Part shown: positions 22,149 through 33,786 of the stretch, piece by piece
Position numbering within the stretch: the stretch's first letter is position 1
How the letters are laid out: every line of letters starts with the position of its first letter
DNA from: Hermetia illucens
Taxonomy: Eukaryota > Arthropoda > Insecta > Diptera > Stratiomyidae
Assembly (NCBI RefSeq): GCF_905115235.1
Contig: NC_051850.1
Coordinates: 25,421,010 to 25,485,009 of the forward strand
DNA length: 64,000 nt
Direction: 5' to 3'
Notes under the pieces: generated by a model
The model's input: only the letters and a program-made list of their open reading frames with translations
Told to the model about the DNA's origin: nothing
Database searches by the model: none
Translations under genes and position numbers: made by a program

Positions 22149-24050
22149 TGACCTTCGCAACAATAAATTCTCCCTCGGCGAAAAGCAGGTTACTTTGCGT
22201 TTAATGACAACCTCTTCGGAACGTGGGAGACAACTTGACGCGTAAGAAACAATTCCTTCTAATCATGAAGCAACGCACATTGATATTCTTCGGCGAGTTG
22301 TTTAGAATGTCTATCCTCTGGTTAGAAAAGTAGCACTTCCACTGCCAGTCGAATCACAGAGGCATGTTAACCGTGGGGGTTGTTACTTTCCATCTCTGCA
22401 AGTAGTTGCGGATGCAATATATAAGTCAAGGTAAGCAAATATTAAGTATGATCATGCTCGAAGTGAATGTTACCAATCCTCTGGTTACGCATATCCGGAA
22501 GACAGCTCCTAAATTTACTACTGACCGCAATGTAGTTGATCTAAATTAGTGTATGTTGCCTTTCAGTTGAAACTCAACTGACTTTATTAGGGGATTTAGT
22601 AATGCTTCTTCTTGACATGGTTCAGTTGGTCGTAGAAGGCTTGCTTCTATTCTGTAACGAAGATGGACTAGAATCTCGCCGTTGAGACTCTTAGTTTTCT
22701 TATACTAGTTCCAGGAACTCGAAGGCATTACCAGGATTTATAGATAAAGCATTAATTTAACACGCCGGCTATTCTGTTACAACAAAGCATATCACCCATA
22801 AAATGGCCGCTGGCATGGATGCAAAAGATCCTTCCAGAAGGTGATTTGAGAGTCTAGACCATCACCACCTATTACCATCATTGTGAAGAGAAGCAGGTTG
22901 AGATGGTGAATCTTTGTCCTTCGCCAACCAGAGTTCCGAAAGATTCGAACAGTCAACCAGAAGCAGAAGACACAGTTAGCGGAGCCATCGAGCACACTAC
23001 GGGTAAAAAGCAGAACTGAGTTAGGTGCTGCGAGCGTAAGTGTTTCGAGGCAGCAATGTAGGACTGATATGAATGGTGTTGTGGCGACGCTTCAAAAGAA
23101 AACAAGAGTGTTACTAAAGAACCTACAAGCGTCCATTCTAGGGGGGCCAAGAACCCATAAGTGAACTTCTGACTCAATCTTCCGCTGAACTGAATAGAGC
23201 CGTTCTTTCTAAGATTTTATCGAAAGGAAAGATATTAAGTAGGAACCTGACATAAAGATGGAATAGCTTCTCCTGCGGCAAGGTAAATGAAATAGACTTA
23301 TTTTTACTGACTATATTCTAGCCGAAAAGTTGTCTCCATTCCTGATTGACAAAATTTTTAGTAGACAAAACTGCCAAAAGATTTATTAGTCTCTATTGTA
23401 AGTATTCAATAAGATATATTTATCTTCTTGCAGAAAATAAATCCAAGCGCAGTCCAATTTGTTTTTATGTTAACTCAGACAAAGGACATGAATTAGCTTT
23501 TCATCGAAATGTATTTATCATCATCAGGCATTTCTCGTTCTCATTGGTGTCCATAAAAATGCAAATAAGGGTGTCCGTCAGCAAAGTTTTTTGTGTTCGG
23601 TTCGTGAGATAATCAAGTTTCAAGGCCACTATCTACAACATCTTTTATTGATTTTTAATATCATAGAAGTTTCTAGCCATAAATACCTTAAGTTGCCGAT
23701 AGTTAGTCACTACTGTATTTGGAGAGTAATACTAAGAAGCGCATGTCATAAAATACGTCATGACTTGTTTCATCAATTCGACATGCATGTACAAATTTGT
23801 GCGTTATCTGCTGTATATCACATTATCGCTTATTGGAATTAAATACTTGAAAGAAACCAGAATGAGGCATTTCCGGATAAAATGAAAGTAGTTTTGAAAC
23901 TGCAACGTTTTAGGAGTAATGACACATTTCCTGAATGCTTCGTCGGTTTTCTTAGAAAATAAAGGTTTCAATTTATTCCTTGTGAACTTTTCGCGGGGAA
24001 GAATATCAGCATGAGTATTTATGAATAGTGGATTGTCAATCTCTAAAATA
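22149..24050. other. Intergenic, no gene recognised
   Basis: Small frames only, on both strands, with no domain or promoter pattern. 23340-24000 is strongly AT-rich. Confidence 0.4.
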
Positions 24051-25956
24051 TCCTAGGGATTTTCCACTCACAACTTCCTCCGTTTACCCTCGCGACATTC
24101 CACAGGCAGGAGGAGCGTTGCGTTGGTGCTCGCCGGCAAGTAGCGTCAACCACTTCGAACGCGATGTACTGGTGGTTTCTTGCCGCCACCCGTTGATCGA
24201 TGATGTCAGAGATTTCGACCCAAAAGTGTTGTCAGGAATGCTGCCTTCATAGCCTGGGCGCCGAAACGTGGGCGCGGAAACCACGAGCCCGGTTCTCGTC
24301 GCCATTTCCAAAATCCGTTTCCCTCTCCGGTTGAGACATGCCCCTTTCGAGGGCCCTAGCATTAAAATCGCAGCCTACCAGGATTCGTCCTTCCATGCCC
24401 GAAACGGCGTCCTCCAGAGCATTATGCTTCCGCCGAAAGTCCAACGTCAGACAACGTTAGCCTTAAACACCGAATCCAGACAAACCCATCCCCTCGGCCT
24501 TCGGCAAGAACACCAAATCGAACGTCGTCCCGAACCGAGATAGCGGCGGTGCCCGATAAGTCGAGATGCCATGAAGTCGGGTCCCTATTTCGGTATTGCT
24601 TGCTGATTGGCACTAGATCAATATTTTCCTCCGCAGGAACTGCGCTAGCAACTGGTGAGCAGTTGCGCTCCGGTACATGTTAATTTGTAAGACGCGGATC
24701 ATGCCATTCACGCTCTAGCCCTTTCTAGTTCCGCCCTAAAGATTGGACACCGTTCCGAGCCCGCAGTGTGTGCGACGCTCTCACCAGACGGCCCACGATC
24801 TTTGCAGAGAACGCAACTTTCACTTTCATTCCAGGTCTTCGCTTGGTGACCTCCCTGGCCGCATCTCCGGCATGATGTTCTCCTGTCCGGTCCCTTGCAA
24901 GTTGCTGATGTGTCTCCGTAGTCCAGACACCTTGGTGGGGACTATCTACATTCCTGGATACTACCCATCCAATTTTGATTTTACCGCTGCTAAGTAGTTT
25001 CCTCGCATATTGCTCGGAGACTTTTACCCCGGCGAGTTTTTGGCCTCGAGCATTTACATAGGTGATATCTATCAGAGCGTTGGTTACCCCTGAACATTCA
25101 CGCTTTATCGCCTCCTCCACTTCGACCTTTTCGGTGAGGCAGTCAAGATACCGTATTTCTACAGAGAACATGGGCTCTAGGGTTGAAACAAGAGCCTTAA
25201 CCCGTTGACCGCTTCGCAGAACGTACTCTTCCTAGTCGTCTTCGGGCCCAGTTCGACGAGAACTCCACCATTCATAGTTTTCCGTATGGAAGACACCCCT
25301 GCTCTGTTATCTCCGGGTTTCATCCTGTAGCAGATTTCACTTAGGGTTTCCGCAAATGTCTTGCCTTACATCGGCTTAATGGGTAGAGCCGACGGTCTCG
25401 TCCTTCGCCTCCTCGTCTTTTCTGCTCCTGGTTGGCAGCCACCTTGTCATTGGACAGACGGGTTTCTGGCGGCGAAGTTGATTGTTTCCGTTCATCTTTA
25501 TTTGGCTTCTTTTTAGGGTCCTGGAAGTCTCCTCCAGGCACGCCGTCCTCTTTCCACTTTCTCCACAATTCGCTCTTAATTGCGATCCGTTTGACGCAAG
25601 CAGCGTTCTCAGCGAGGAGTGCGGTTGTTTCTGATTTCGAATAGTCTTCTGCCGCTCTCCACGTTCACCTGTAGAAGGAGATGCAATCCAGTGGTTCCCG
25701 CAGTTCCATCAGCCCGTTTTGGATCCCTTTCCTCTGGAGGAACGTTGCCGACCGCTTATGCTTCACCACTACCGCGCATTTCCTGATGAGTCTTTCCTCT
25801 TCGGCTCTAGCTAGACCGGTCGACTGCACTTCCACTCGGTACGTGTCCGAATCTACCTGCACAGGACTAGCGATCCTGACTGGGCTTTTTTTTATTCAGA
25901 ACAGGGGTTCCTTGATATTTCGTCGATTTTTTTGGTGGGTTTGGTTTATTTTCCAT
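24051..25956 (-). pseudogene. R1-clade-like LINE fragment: ORF1 and endonuclease, RT missing
   Basis: On the minus strand ORF1 starts at 25956 (MENKPNPPKKSTKYQG) and, through several frame breaks, reaches the RRM-like/pre-knuckle region at 25171-24725 (LLSSGKIKIGWVVSRN, like the AGRVRIGWVVCR of the intact R1-like element). No zinc knuckles are readable. The endonuclease follows: GTAAISVRDDVRFGVLAEGRG, ALEDAVSGMEGRILVGCDFNA with catalytic D/N, and RRPGYEGSIPDNTFGSKSL, to about 24060. Then the element stops and RT is lost, so a later deletion is more likely than normal LINE 5' truncation. A different family from the R1-like element at 28.5-33.5 kb. Confidence 0.75.
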
Positions 25957-26430
25957 GGTAAACTCCCCAGTGCATAGTGTGCAAGAGAGCGGGCCGCAAT
26001 AATCGGGAACGAGTGTACCTTTGGTAACACAGCCCCTACCCCAGTTTCCTGGGGCTTGACCTACGATTAGCTGATCCCGGAATTCACGAACAAATCAGCG
26101 CTCGCTCGGGGCAACGAGGTCTACTAACACGGGTTCAATTCAAACTACTCGATCAGGGTCTCGAAGGGGTTGGCTCCAGATACACATCGCAACTACCACC
26201 TTGGCAGAGCTAGGCTCACATCACTCCATCGACGTCGGCAGAGAGCTTTCTAGGTTCCGGGAACTACCAGTGTGTCCTGACGTATACCAGTCATTCGCGG
26301 TTCGCTCTTCATCGAGAGGCTTTCTCTGCTAGCTAGAGGGTCAGAACTACTTATTCGGAGTTGTCACACCCTGTACCGTAAGCGAGCTCTTAAAGGTCGC
26401 TGATAACCCCTGAGGGGGAAGTTGGGGAGT
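25957..26430 (-). other. Probable 5' UTR of the R1-like LINE at 24051-25956
   Basis: GC-rich, non-coding, and directly upstream of the ORF1 ATG. Composition drops sharply to AT-rich at about 26440, which may mark the element's 5' edge. Inferred from composition only. Confidence 0.35.
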
Positions 26431-26989
26431 GAAAGATCAAAATATTCACACTTAAAACGATCTGACATTATATTCAAAAACGGTTTGAACGTAAAATAAA
26501 AGAAAATGCAAATCAGAATAAAGGCACCCTGCTATAATTAAAAACGTCTTAGTAAACATAAAGTCGTTTGAGGAGCAGTGTCCCGTTAAAATCTTTTCCA
26601 AGGTTTTCATTTTCCGCTTCGTAAGGCGCATTAAAAATGCCTTTGAAGAAGCCATAAAAATTTTCGTATGTCCGCAGAAATTCAAATTTCTTTGGGTGAA
26701 TACTTGCAACTACACTCTTCGGAGCAGACTTAATAGTGGATGGCCGGATATTAGATGCTGGCTCTAGTCCCACCATTGTGGATCCAGATCATTTGTAAGC
26801 TATTACCAGCGATGTTTGAATTTCCTGGAACCGACGTCGTGAATATTTCGTCCTAATGGCTAAGTTTTCGCAGCAAGTGGTGGTAACTTGGTCTTCAGTT
26901 TCGATGATGCTGAACCACTGTCGGGACAGATTCGAATGTTGCGACTCTGAAATTTTCATCGCAAAAAATTCTTTTCCTACCAAGGAAAT
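26431..26989. other. AT-rich stretch, no gene recognised
   Basis: A minus frame at 26549-26776 is open but has no recognised domain. Confidence 0.35.
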
Positions 26990-27620
26990 GGCATATCTCC
27001 TAATGGAACATAGCGTGTTTAACACGGCTGTTGGCAGTAACTGCCGGTTTTCCGAAATTGGCTTCCATCCCCTCCAGGCCGTCCCGAGACGCTTGCATAC
27101 CTTCTCCACTATTTTACCCCATGTACTCCTGGGACGCCCACCCATCGGCCATTTTGGATAGGGAATTTCACTGCATGACCTTTTCACCGTAGAAACTGCA
27201 GAAATTCACAAACCACTCACCGATACCGTAACGGTCGCCAAGACTGTGTTTTTCCATCATATATCCAAGTGAACTGTTGTCAGAGCCTATTTTTCACATT
27301 GATATCACCCATCAAAATCACAATGTCGTCTTTAGGAAGACTCTCCTGAACTGTGTCTCATTGCTCTGAGAAAGCATTCATCTCGACTATATCGGAAGTT
27401 TCCGTTGGTGCGTAGCACTGTACAAATCAGATGTTCCTTAATCGGGACCAAAATCTTGTAGTCAAGATCCTTTCAAAAATTGGTTTCCATATCAAGAGAG
27501 CGCATTGCGGTAGTCATCAGCAAAAATCGGACACTAGATTCGTTCTGCGACTAGCTAACTTTGGAGAGTGCAAAAGCACATTGCCACTTGAGGCTTTTAT
27601 CGTTTAAGCCAAGAGTTGTA
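26990..27620 (-). pseudogene. LINE relic with endonuclease and C-terminal tail, middle deleted (probably family U)
   Basis: On the minus strand, about 27440-27230 encodes a decayed APE endonuclease (CYAPTETSDIVEMNAFSEQ, then DDIVILMGDINVK with catalytic D/N, HSLGDRYG). Next to it, 27187-27010 encodes a LINE C-terminal tail (GRPRSTWGKIVEKVCKRLG, ENRQLLPTAVLNTLCSIRR). The whole RT between them is missing, so this is an internally deleted copy. Assignment to the same family as 9290-9875 is likely but not proven. Confidence 0.55.
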
Positions 27621-28316
27621 ACCGTGATGTCAGTTAACATACAAAGCGTTATTGACTTTTCGGTAGGAGTAAAGTTTCGAAATTTTCCAGTTGCTAACCG
27701 CGGTTTACGTAGTGTTCATTACCCCAGCAATACTTAGGCAACCAAGCCTTTAGATCTGCGTCAACAGCTTGGTGCTCGATCAACGAGCACAATTCAGTTT
27801 CGACCACCGCAGGACGCATGCATACATTGTGGATGTGCACATCCGAAGGATCCATTGTGCTAAAACTCCTTAGGTGTTACCTATTGCGGCTTCAGAGCGA
27901 TCAGTAGGAATCTGATATTGTTAGTGAACATCCCAATTTTGCTTAAGATCGAGATATACCCCTTAGTACTTTGTTATTTATACCGGCTGGATTTTCAACC
28001 CTGATAAGATGGATATCGTGTGGCTACCCCACTTAACTTTCGTAATGATCGTAATTGGTGCAGTCTTCCTGGCGTTTCGTTACGGAGGCATAAACTGTGG
28101 ATCATCTGTCGAATTGGATTCAACTGATCACATATTGTCCCCGGAAATCTGATGATAACTATTGCAGCCAGATCGTAAGGAAATGCTTGTTGATTGGCTT
28201 CACTTGGTGTTCATTAACAGAGGCAGGAGAGTGTAAGACATCCTACCTCAATAGAATCCCCTCCGACTAATATTTAGATCTTTTGTCATTCCAGCATGCG
28301 AAGAATAAAACTGACT
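27621..28316. other. Intergenic, no gene recognised
   Basis: Left flank of the LOA-like insertion. No domain readable. Confidence 0.35.
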
Positions 28317-28329
28317 AACATCGGGTCGG
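28317..28329 (+). repeat. Left target-site duplication of LOA-like LINE copy B
   Basis: aacatcgggtcgg here is repeated exactly at 38845-38857, right after the AAT-rich tail of the LOA-like element. The 13-bp length is normal for LINE insertions. Confidence 0.8.
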
Positions 28330-28444
28330 GGGTCAAGCAGTATACTGCAGGATAGACTGATGCGGAACATAGCTCCCTGAGGCCAACCTATCCTTCTCTA
28401 AGGATGAGTTGTCTCTCCTCTGGGACGGTGTGTGCCTTTTCAGG

Positions 28445-28461
28445 GGCCAAGCCTCTCGTCT
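28445..28461 (+). repeat. Target-site duplication of the R1-like LINE, 3'-side copy
   Basis: ggccaagcctctcgtct, repeated exactly at 33488-33504. It lies between the LOA-like 5' UTR and the poly(T) run that is the R1-like tail on the minus strand. The last t may belong to the tail. Confidence 0.85.
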
Positions 28462-28628
28462 TTTTTTTTTTTTTTTTTTTTTTTTTTGAGGAGGTGGAAA
28501 TCTTCAAAAGACACTGGTCTGGACACACCAGCGCGTGGGATTTTTACCCACTAAAACCACCCCCGACTCCCTCCCTGCCCCGCGGCACCACCATAAGGTA
28601 TTACATCACGGGGCGGAGTCAGCTCACT

Positions 28629-31627
28629 CTAGCTTAATCCCATTTCTTCTATACGCGGCGCACGTGACCGCGCTTTTCTGCTTTCCTCTGCCTTTCGCAA
28701 CTTATCTTGAATCGATGCGATCATGGAGTTGACCGCATCCCAATTCTCTTGATGTGCTAGCATTTTCGGCACCAGATTTTCTGGTACCAGCACCTCTCCT
28801 AGAGTCTCCTCTAGGTTCCTCCTTTCTTCCACAAATCTCGGACAGTGGAAGAATACATGCTCTGGGTCCTCTGGGACTCCATCGCAATTTGGACAGTCGG
28901 GTGAGGTCTCCAATTTAAACCTGTGAAGGTATTGGAGATATCCTCCATGTCCCGTGAGAAACTGGGTGAGATTATAATTAACCTCACCGTGTCGTCTCTC
29001 CAACCACTCCCTGATGGCAGGAATGAGCCTGTGAGTCCACCGACCCTTTCCCGAGCATTCCCACCGCTCTTGCCATCTATTTATGGATCTCTCCTTCTCA
29101 GCCTTCTTCGTCTGCAATAAGGGAGAGATTGGCTTCGCATGGTATATATTCGCCATCTCATCTGCCAAGATGTCAATGGGCATCATTCCAGAGATGACGA
29201 ATGCTGCATCATCTGAGACAGTCCTGAAGGCAGAGCATACCCTCAGGGCTGTCCTCCTGTAGACTGCATTCAGTTTGCTAGTGTTAACTGACATCCGCAA
29301 CGCCTCGCTCCAAACTGGGGTCGCATAGAGCATAATTGAGGTCACCACCCTGGCTATAAGCAACCTAGAGGTATGCCGTGGCCCTCCCACGTTCGGCATC
29401 ATCCTGGCCAGGGCCATACTGGCAGTGGATGATTTATCACAAACATACTGTACGGGTTGCTTATAGCTGAGCTTCCTGTCTATCACCACCCCCAAGTATT
29501 TGATGGCCGGCTTGGAAGTGATGATATGATTCCCAATTCTAACACAGGCGTAATTTCTCTTCCGGCGCTTCGTGATGAGGACTGCTTCCGTTTTTTCCTC
29601 CGCAAGCGTCAGACCAGAGCTCTCTAACCAGCATTTGACAGCACTGATTGCCTCGCTTGAGTATAACTCAGCATCTTCGAGATGCTTTGCGACAACAACC
29701 AGTGCAATGTCGTCAGCGTAACCCACCACTGTGGCTTCCTCCGGAAGGGGAAGATTAAGTACATCGTTGTAGATGATGTTCCACAGTAGTGGGCCCAATA
29801 CGGAGCCCTGCGGGACGCCCGCGGAAACGACGTACTCCTGCGGTCCGTCATCAGTGTCGTACCAGAGTCTCCTTACAGTTAAATAACTATCGACAATTGC
29901 GGCGAGGTAGGCGGGAATACCAACCTTCGCTAGGGATTTCCGGATTAGATTCCAATTGGCCGAATTGAATGCATTTTTCACGTCCAGGGTTACTACCACG
30001 CAATATTTGCTGGTACTACCCTTTCCGTGGATTGCATCTTCGGCCAAGCCAGTAACCAATTTGATGGCATCAATGGTTGATCTGGCTTTCCATACTGCCG
30101 ATGTGAAAGGCCGCCTTGGCTCTCAACTACTGGGAGTAATCTATTATAGATTACCCGCTCTAGCATTTTCCCCACCGTGTCCAAAAGACATATGGGTCGG
30201 TATGAGGATGGTTCACCTGGTGGTTTACCAGGCTTAGGCAGAAGCACCAACTTCTGCCGCTTCCATACCGCTGGAAATATTCCCTCGGACATGCACGCTT
30301 CGAACAACTCAGCAAACATGTCCGGCCTGGATTTCACGGCAAGCTTAAGGGCTTTATTCGGTACTCCGTCCAGACCCGGTGCTTTATTGTCTCCTATTCT
30401 GCCGCAGATCTCGAGGAGCTCGTCTCTGGTGACTGGCGGGATTGCCGTCACATTCAGAGGTGGTTGGAATGTGTCGGTGTTCTCCTCTTGCTGGGGGAAT
30501 AACCCCTGGATGATTTTCAACAAGAGGGCGGGGCACGTGATCTGCGGAGACGAACGGCCTCTAAATCGTCCCATCACGATTCCATAAGCTGTTCCCCACG
30601 GATTTACGTCCGCTTCTGAGCAGAGCTCCCTAAAGCATTTCCTCTTGCTTCGCTGGATGGCGAGCTTGAGGGTTTTGCGGGCTGCCTTGTAGGCGCACTC
30701 TTTCTGCCCTTGATCTACTCTACCTACCGCCCTCTGAGCCGCTCTTCTCGCTCGGTGGCAGGCTGATCGAAGGCCGGTCAGTTCATCATTCCACCAGTAG
30801 TTTGGTCTTCTACGGGGGAATGCGCACCTCCTAGGCATGGACGCATCACATGCTTTGGCGATGCATTGAGCCAGATGGACAGCTCTTTCCGTAGAGGCGC
30901 CTGCTATATCAGGTTGATCCAACCACACCTCTAAGAAGCTCTGCTCATCCAAAGATTTTGCAGACCAGCCTGAAATCTTTTTCGGTTTCGGGCATGATAG
31001 CTCTTTGCCCTGAGGTTCGACGCATGTCTCAAAGAAAACTGCCTGGTGATCGCTGTGGGTGTAGCGTTCACTGACGCACCAGGACATACCACGCGCCAGC
31101 GAAGGGCTGACAAAGGTCAGGTCTACAACCGAGCCTGATCCCCCTTTCTGGAAGGTGTTTACAGCACCTTCGTTAGCCAAAACTATGTCCATCTGCGCAA
31201 AAGCTTCTAATAAACTGCGCCCCCTAGCATTTGATTCCCTACTACCCCACTCTAGGGCCCAAGCATTGAAATCACCAGCAATCACCTTTGGACTTCGTCC
31301 CTTCGCGTCGAGAACAAGATTATCAAGCATTTGCTCGAATTCAGACAGTGTCAAACTTGGCGGGGCGTAGCTGCTGTAAACATATACACCACTTATTTTC
31401 GCCCACACGAAGCCACTGCCTGCCTGACTTGCAGTACATTGTATGGCCTGTCGACCGCAAGCCCATATCGCCGCTCCACCAGTCGAATCTTTGACCCATA
31501 TGCCACCGTGACGGTGTCTATACGGTTCGCTAATGATGGCGATTTCCATCTCAGATTCGAACGTGGCCTGCTCAAGTAAATCCTGAGCGACCCTGCAATG
31601 ATTCAGGTTTATTTGAATAAACCTCAT
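28629..31627 (-). pseudogene. ORF2 of the R1-like LINE: APE endonuclease and reverse transcriptase (one frameshift)
   Basis: ATG at 31627-31625 overlaps the ORF1 stop (ATGA). Endonuclease comes first: IQINLNHCRVAQDLLEQ, ISEPYR, KVIAGDFNAWALEWGS (catalytic D/N), TFVSPSL and YTHSDHQAVFF (catalytic SDH). RT follows: NKAPGLDGVPNKALKLAVKS, YRPICLLDTVGKMLERVI, TLDVKNAFNSANW, SAGVPQGSVLGPLLWNI and GYADDIALVV, with the YADD box intact. The C-terminus has CPNCDGVPEDPEHVFFHC, a Cys/His motif. A single frameshift lies near 30095 (after SHRQYG, before RSTIDAIKLVTG), an indel that is 1 or 2 mod 3. Total about 1000 aa, normal for R1 ORF2. It copies the RNA by target-primed reverse transcription. Confidence 0.9.
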
Positions 31628-33303
31628 TTTCTCATTGCAGTGAGCGCCTTCCTAAATTCTGGACATTTACCACTCCCGGCAATATGCCGGTTATCCTGTC
31701 CCTCTTTTACTTCGCACAATAGGCACTTGGGGTCCCTATTGCACTCTCTGGCAATATGGCCTTTCTCCCCACACCTTCTGCATCGATCGGATCGATCAAT
31801 GCTGCTGGTGCATGCCTTCGCGAAGTGTCCAAACATGAGGCATTTAAAGCACCTCTTCAGTGAAATTTGTTCCCTTAAACGGCAGACAACCCATCCAATC
31901 CGAACCCTTCCGGCAGCCAATAACATCTGTGCTGCCTCCGCTGGTACTCGTATTGTGGCTGTTTGAGTACCACCATAGGCTTTTCGTAAGCCCACAATAG
32001 ACTCTTCGGTGAGTTCTTTCAACTTGAATTGCTCTTTCAGAGCAATACAAATTTCTTCTTTCGATGTTACTTCATCGAGATCCTTACATTGAAGGTAGAT
32101 CTCATGTTTTTGGGCACGCACTGCGGCATTCTCCCCAAGTGAGTTTTTCACTTGAGTGCGAAAGTCATCAGTTTTGCCCACGCTGGATCTTTTCAGCTCG
32201 AACATGAGATCCCCTTTCTGGGTTCTTCGGATTCGGTTTACATTTCCGCTCAGATCTTTTAGGCCGGGATCCGCTTTGACCTTTTTGAGTATCTCCGCGT
32301 AGGACAGATTGCCCTTACTGGAGATAACAATTACATCTGGACGAGTTCGCACTTTTGCCTTTCGTTCCGCTTTTTTGTTGGTAACTTTAGTCCATCCATC
32401 GTTTTCGCTGGTCTTAGGCTTCGCAACGCTGGTCGAGTTTCCTAGATTCGCTGTACGGTTTCCTCCTTCTGACCTGTTGGTGTTGGTTTTCCGGATGTCC
32501 TGTCCTTCTTTTTTTCTCTTAGGCGCCTGCTGATTACTTAAAGGATCCCCCTCTTTTTCACGTACTCGCTTATTTCGCTGGGATTCGATGGTAGTACGGT
32601 TAGGCGTCACTTGGGTCGCTTGTGATACTGTTGGCACAGCGTGGTTCGGCGTGTTCTTATCGTTCTTTTCCTCCATCTGTGATCTATTATAAAGAACTCT
32701 AATAGCCCTCACCATATTCTTTATGGCTTGGTGCACGTTGTGCTTGTCCTTGATAAACTCGGACAGCTCAACTATTTTTGCCCCAAGCTGGGTGAAGGGT
32801 AATTCCTCCAGATCAGGACTCTGTTCCCTATAAGTCCCGGCAGGGTTACCCCTTTTACACGGTCCTTCACTTTTGGCGTTTGTTGACCTTGCCTGTACTT
32901 TGTCCTTCATCGTCTTTGGCATTGGTGGAGATCTCAAAGTTGATGAGCTTCTTTTGAATGGATCTCTTCCTTGTTCCTGGAGCACCTCCTGCTGTCGAAC
33001 ATCTTGAACATGTGCGGTGGGTGTTGTCACGGTTTTTGTTGTCCAAAAAGCTGCTTTTAGTTCATCTTTGTTTGGTCTTGTTATTGGTTTTCTCGGTAAA
33101 GTCGTACTTCGCTTGAATACTTCCTTCTCCAGATCCAAATCACTTGTAGCATTATATGCCAAGGTGGCCAAGTTGTCCACCACCGAGGCACTGCGGTCGA
33201 GGGATATCGACGACCGGGAGCCCGCTTGCTCACTCCCAAAAGCCGCCGGTACTGGGGTTCCGAGTCCCTGCACCGTAAGTTTCCTCCTTCTCTCGTCTTC
33301 CAT
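31624..33303 (-). CDS. ORF1 protein of the R1-like LINE (nucleic-acid-binding, three zinc knuckles)
   Basis: An uninterrupted 559-aa frame from ATG 33303. The open frame extends upstream to 33354 but without a better ATG. The N-terminal two thirds is hydrophilic and low complexity. Around residues 370-490 lies the conserved pre-knuckle region ending AGRVRIGWVVCRLRE. Then three knuckles: CFKCLMFGHFAKAC, CRRCGEKGHIAREC and CLLCEVKEGQDNRHIAGSGKC (a longer variant). This is the ORF1p of R1/Jockey-type LINEs, which packages element RNA. It ends at 31624, overlapping the ORF2 start by ATGA, an arrangement that suggests coupled translation. It appears fully coding, so the copy is recent. Confidence 0.9.
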   Translation of the reverse strand: MEDERRRKLTVQGLGTPVPAAFGSEQAGSRSSISLDRSASVVDNLATLAYNATSDLDLEKEVFKRSTTLPRKPITRPNKDELKAAFWTTKTVTTPTAHVQDVRQQEVLQEQGRDPFKRSSSTLRSPPMPKTMKDKVQARSTNAKSEGPCKRGNPAGTYREQSPDLEELPFTQLGAKIVELSEFIKDKHNVHQAIKNMVRAIRVLYNRSQMEEKNDKNTPNHAVPTVSQATQVTPNRTTIESQRNKRVREKEGDPLSNQQAPKRKKEGQDIRKTNTNRSEGGNRTANLGNSTSVAKPKTSENDGWTKVTNKKAERKAKVRTRPDVIVISSKGNLSYAEILKKVKADPGLKDLSGNVNRIRRTQKGDLMFELKRSSVGKTDDFRTQVKNSLGENAAVRAQKHEIYLQCKDLDEVTSKEEICIALKEQFKLKELTEESIVGLRKAYGGTQTATIRVPAEAAQMLLAAGRVRIGWVVCRLREQISLKRCFKCLMFGHFAKACTSSIDRSDRCRRCGEKGHIARECNRDPKCLLCEVKEGQDNRHIAGSGKCPEFRKALTAMRK

Positions 33304-33487
33304 GGTGGTTTTATGTTCTGGGTATCCTTCCCATAGCCATTTTGGTCCGCGCACCAGAGATGAGCAAACACTAGCCCATGCACAATCAAAAAAGAAAAGT
33401 GCATGAACACATATTTACACATCAATAGGTATGCCCCTATCCGCCAGCTGGGGTCGCGCCTGATGGGAGATCTGGCTACTCCTCACA

Positions 33488-33504
33488 GGCCAAGCCTCTC
33501 GTCT
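33488..33504 (+). repeat. Target-site duplication of the R1-like LINE, 5'-side copy
   Basis: Exact copy of 28445-28461. The LOA-like 5' UTR resumes directly after it. Confidence 0.85.
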
Positions 33505-33786
33505 ACCAAGACCATTAGTGAGTGGTGATAGCCACACCCTGTACGAGGTGACCCTACTATTAACAAAACGCTACGGATCTAGACTGGGGAGTCGAAAAAC
33601 ACCTCCCCCAATCCAGGGTGTCATGCGAACCGTGCCCATTGGATAGTTTGCAGTCGGGGGTAATTGACTGTATTCGAACGGAGCCTCACTGATACCTGGT
33701 CGCCTCAGTGAGTAAGTTAGATCTTACCGTGCTACGGGGGGCTATGGCACGGCGGACCTCCTAACCCCCATACTCGTGGGAATCAA
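33505..33786 (+). other. LOA-like element copy B 5' UTR (second part)
   Basis: Non-coding. 33690-33786 aligns with 41008-41095 of degraded copy C (shared gcctcag...aagttagatcttac and cctaaccccc), confirming that it belongs to the element and not to the flank. Confidence 0.7.

Larger units (their letters stand above)
28462..33487 (-). mobile_element. R1-clade-like LINE, almost intact, inserted in the LOA-like element
   Basis: A 5.0-kb minus-strand element with 5' UTR (33487-33304), ORF1, ORF2 overlapping by ATGA, a short 3' UTR (28628-28488) and a 26-27-nt poly(A) tail, seen as T at 28461-28487. A 17-bp target duplication flanks it. ORF1 has three CCHC knuckles; ORF2 has APE endonuclease, RT with intact YADD, and a C-terminal Cys/His motif but no RNase H, the layout of the R1 clade. 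Only one frame break was found. The insertion is younger than its host LINE. The target here is LOA-like DNA, not rDNA. Confidence 0.9.

Noticed and set aside
28461-28487. Poly(T) run as a host-gene or simple-repeat feature
   Set aside because: It is the A tail of the minus-strand R1-like LINE, directly next to its target duplication.
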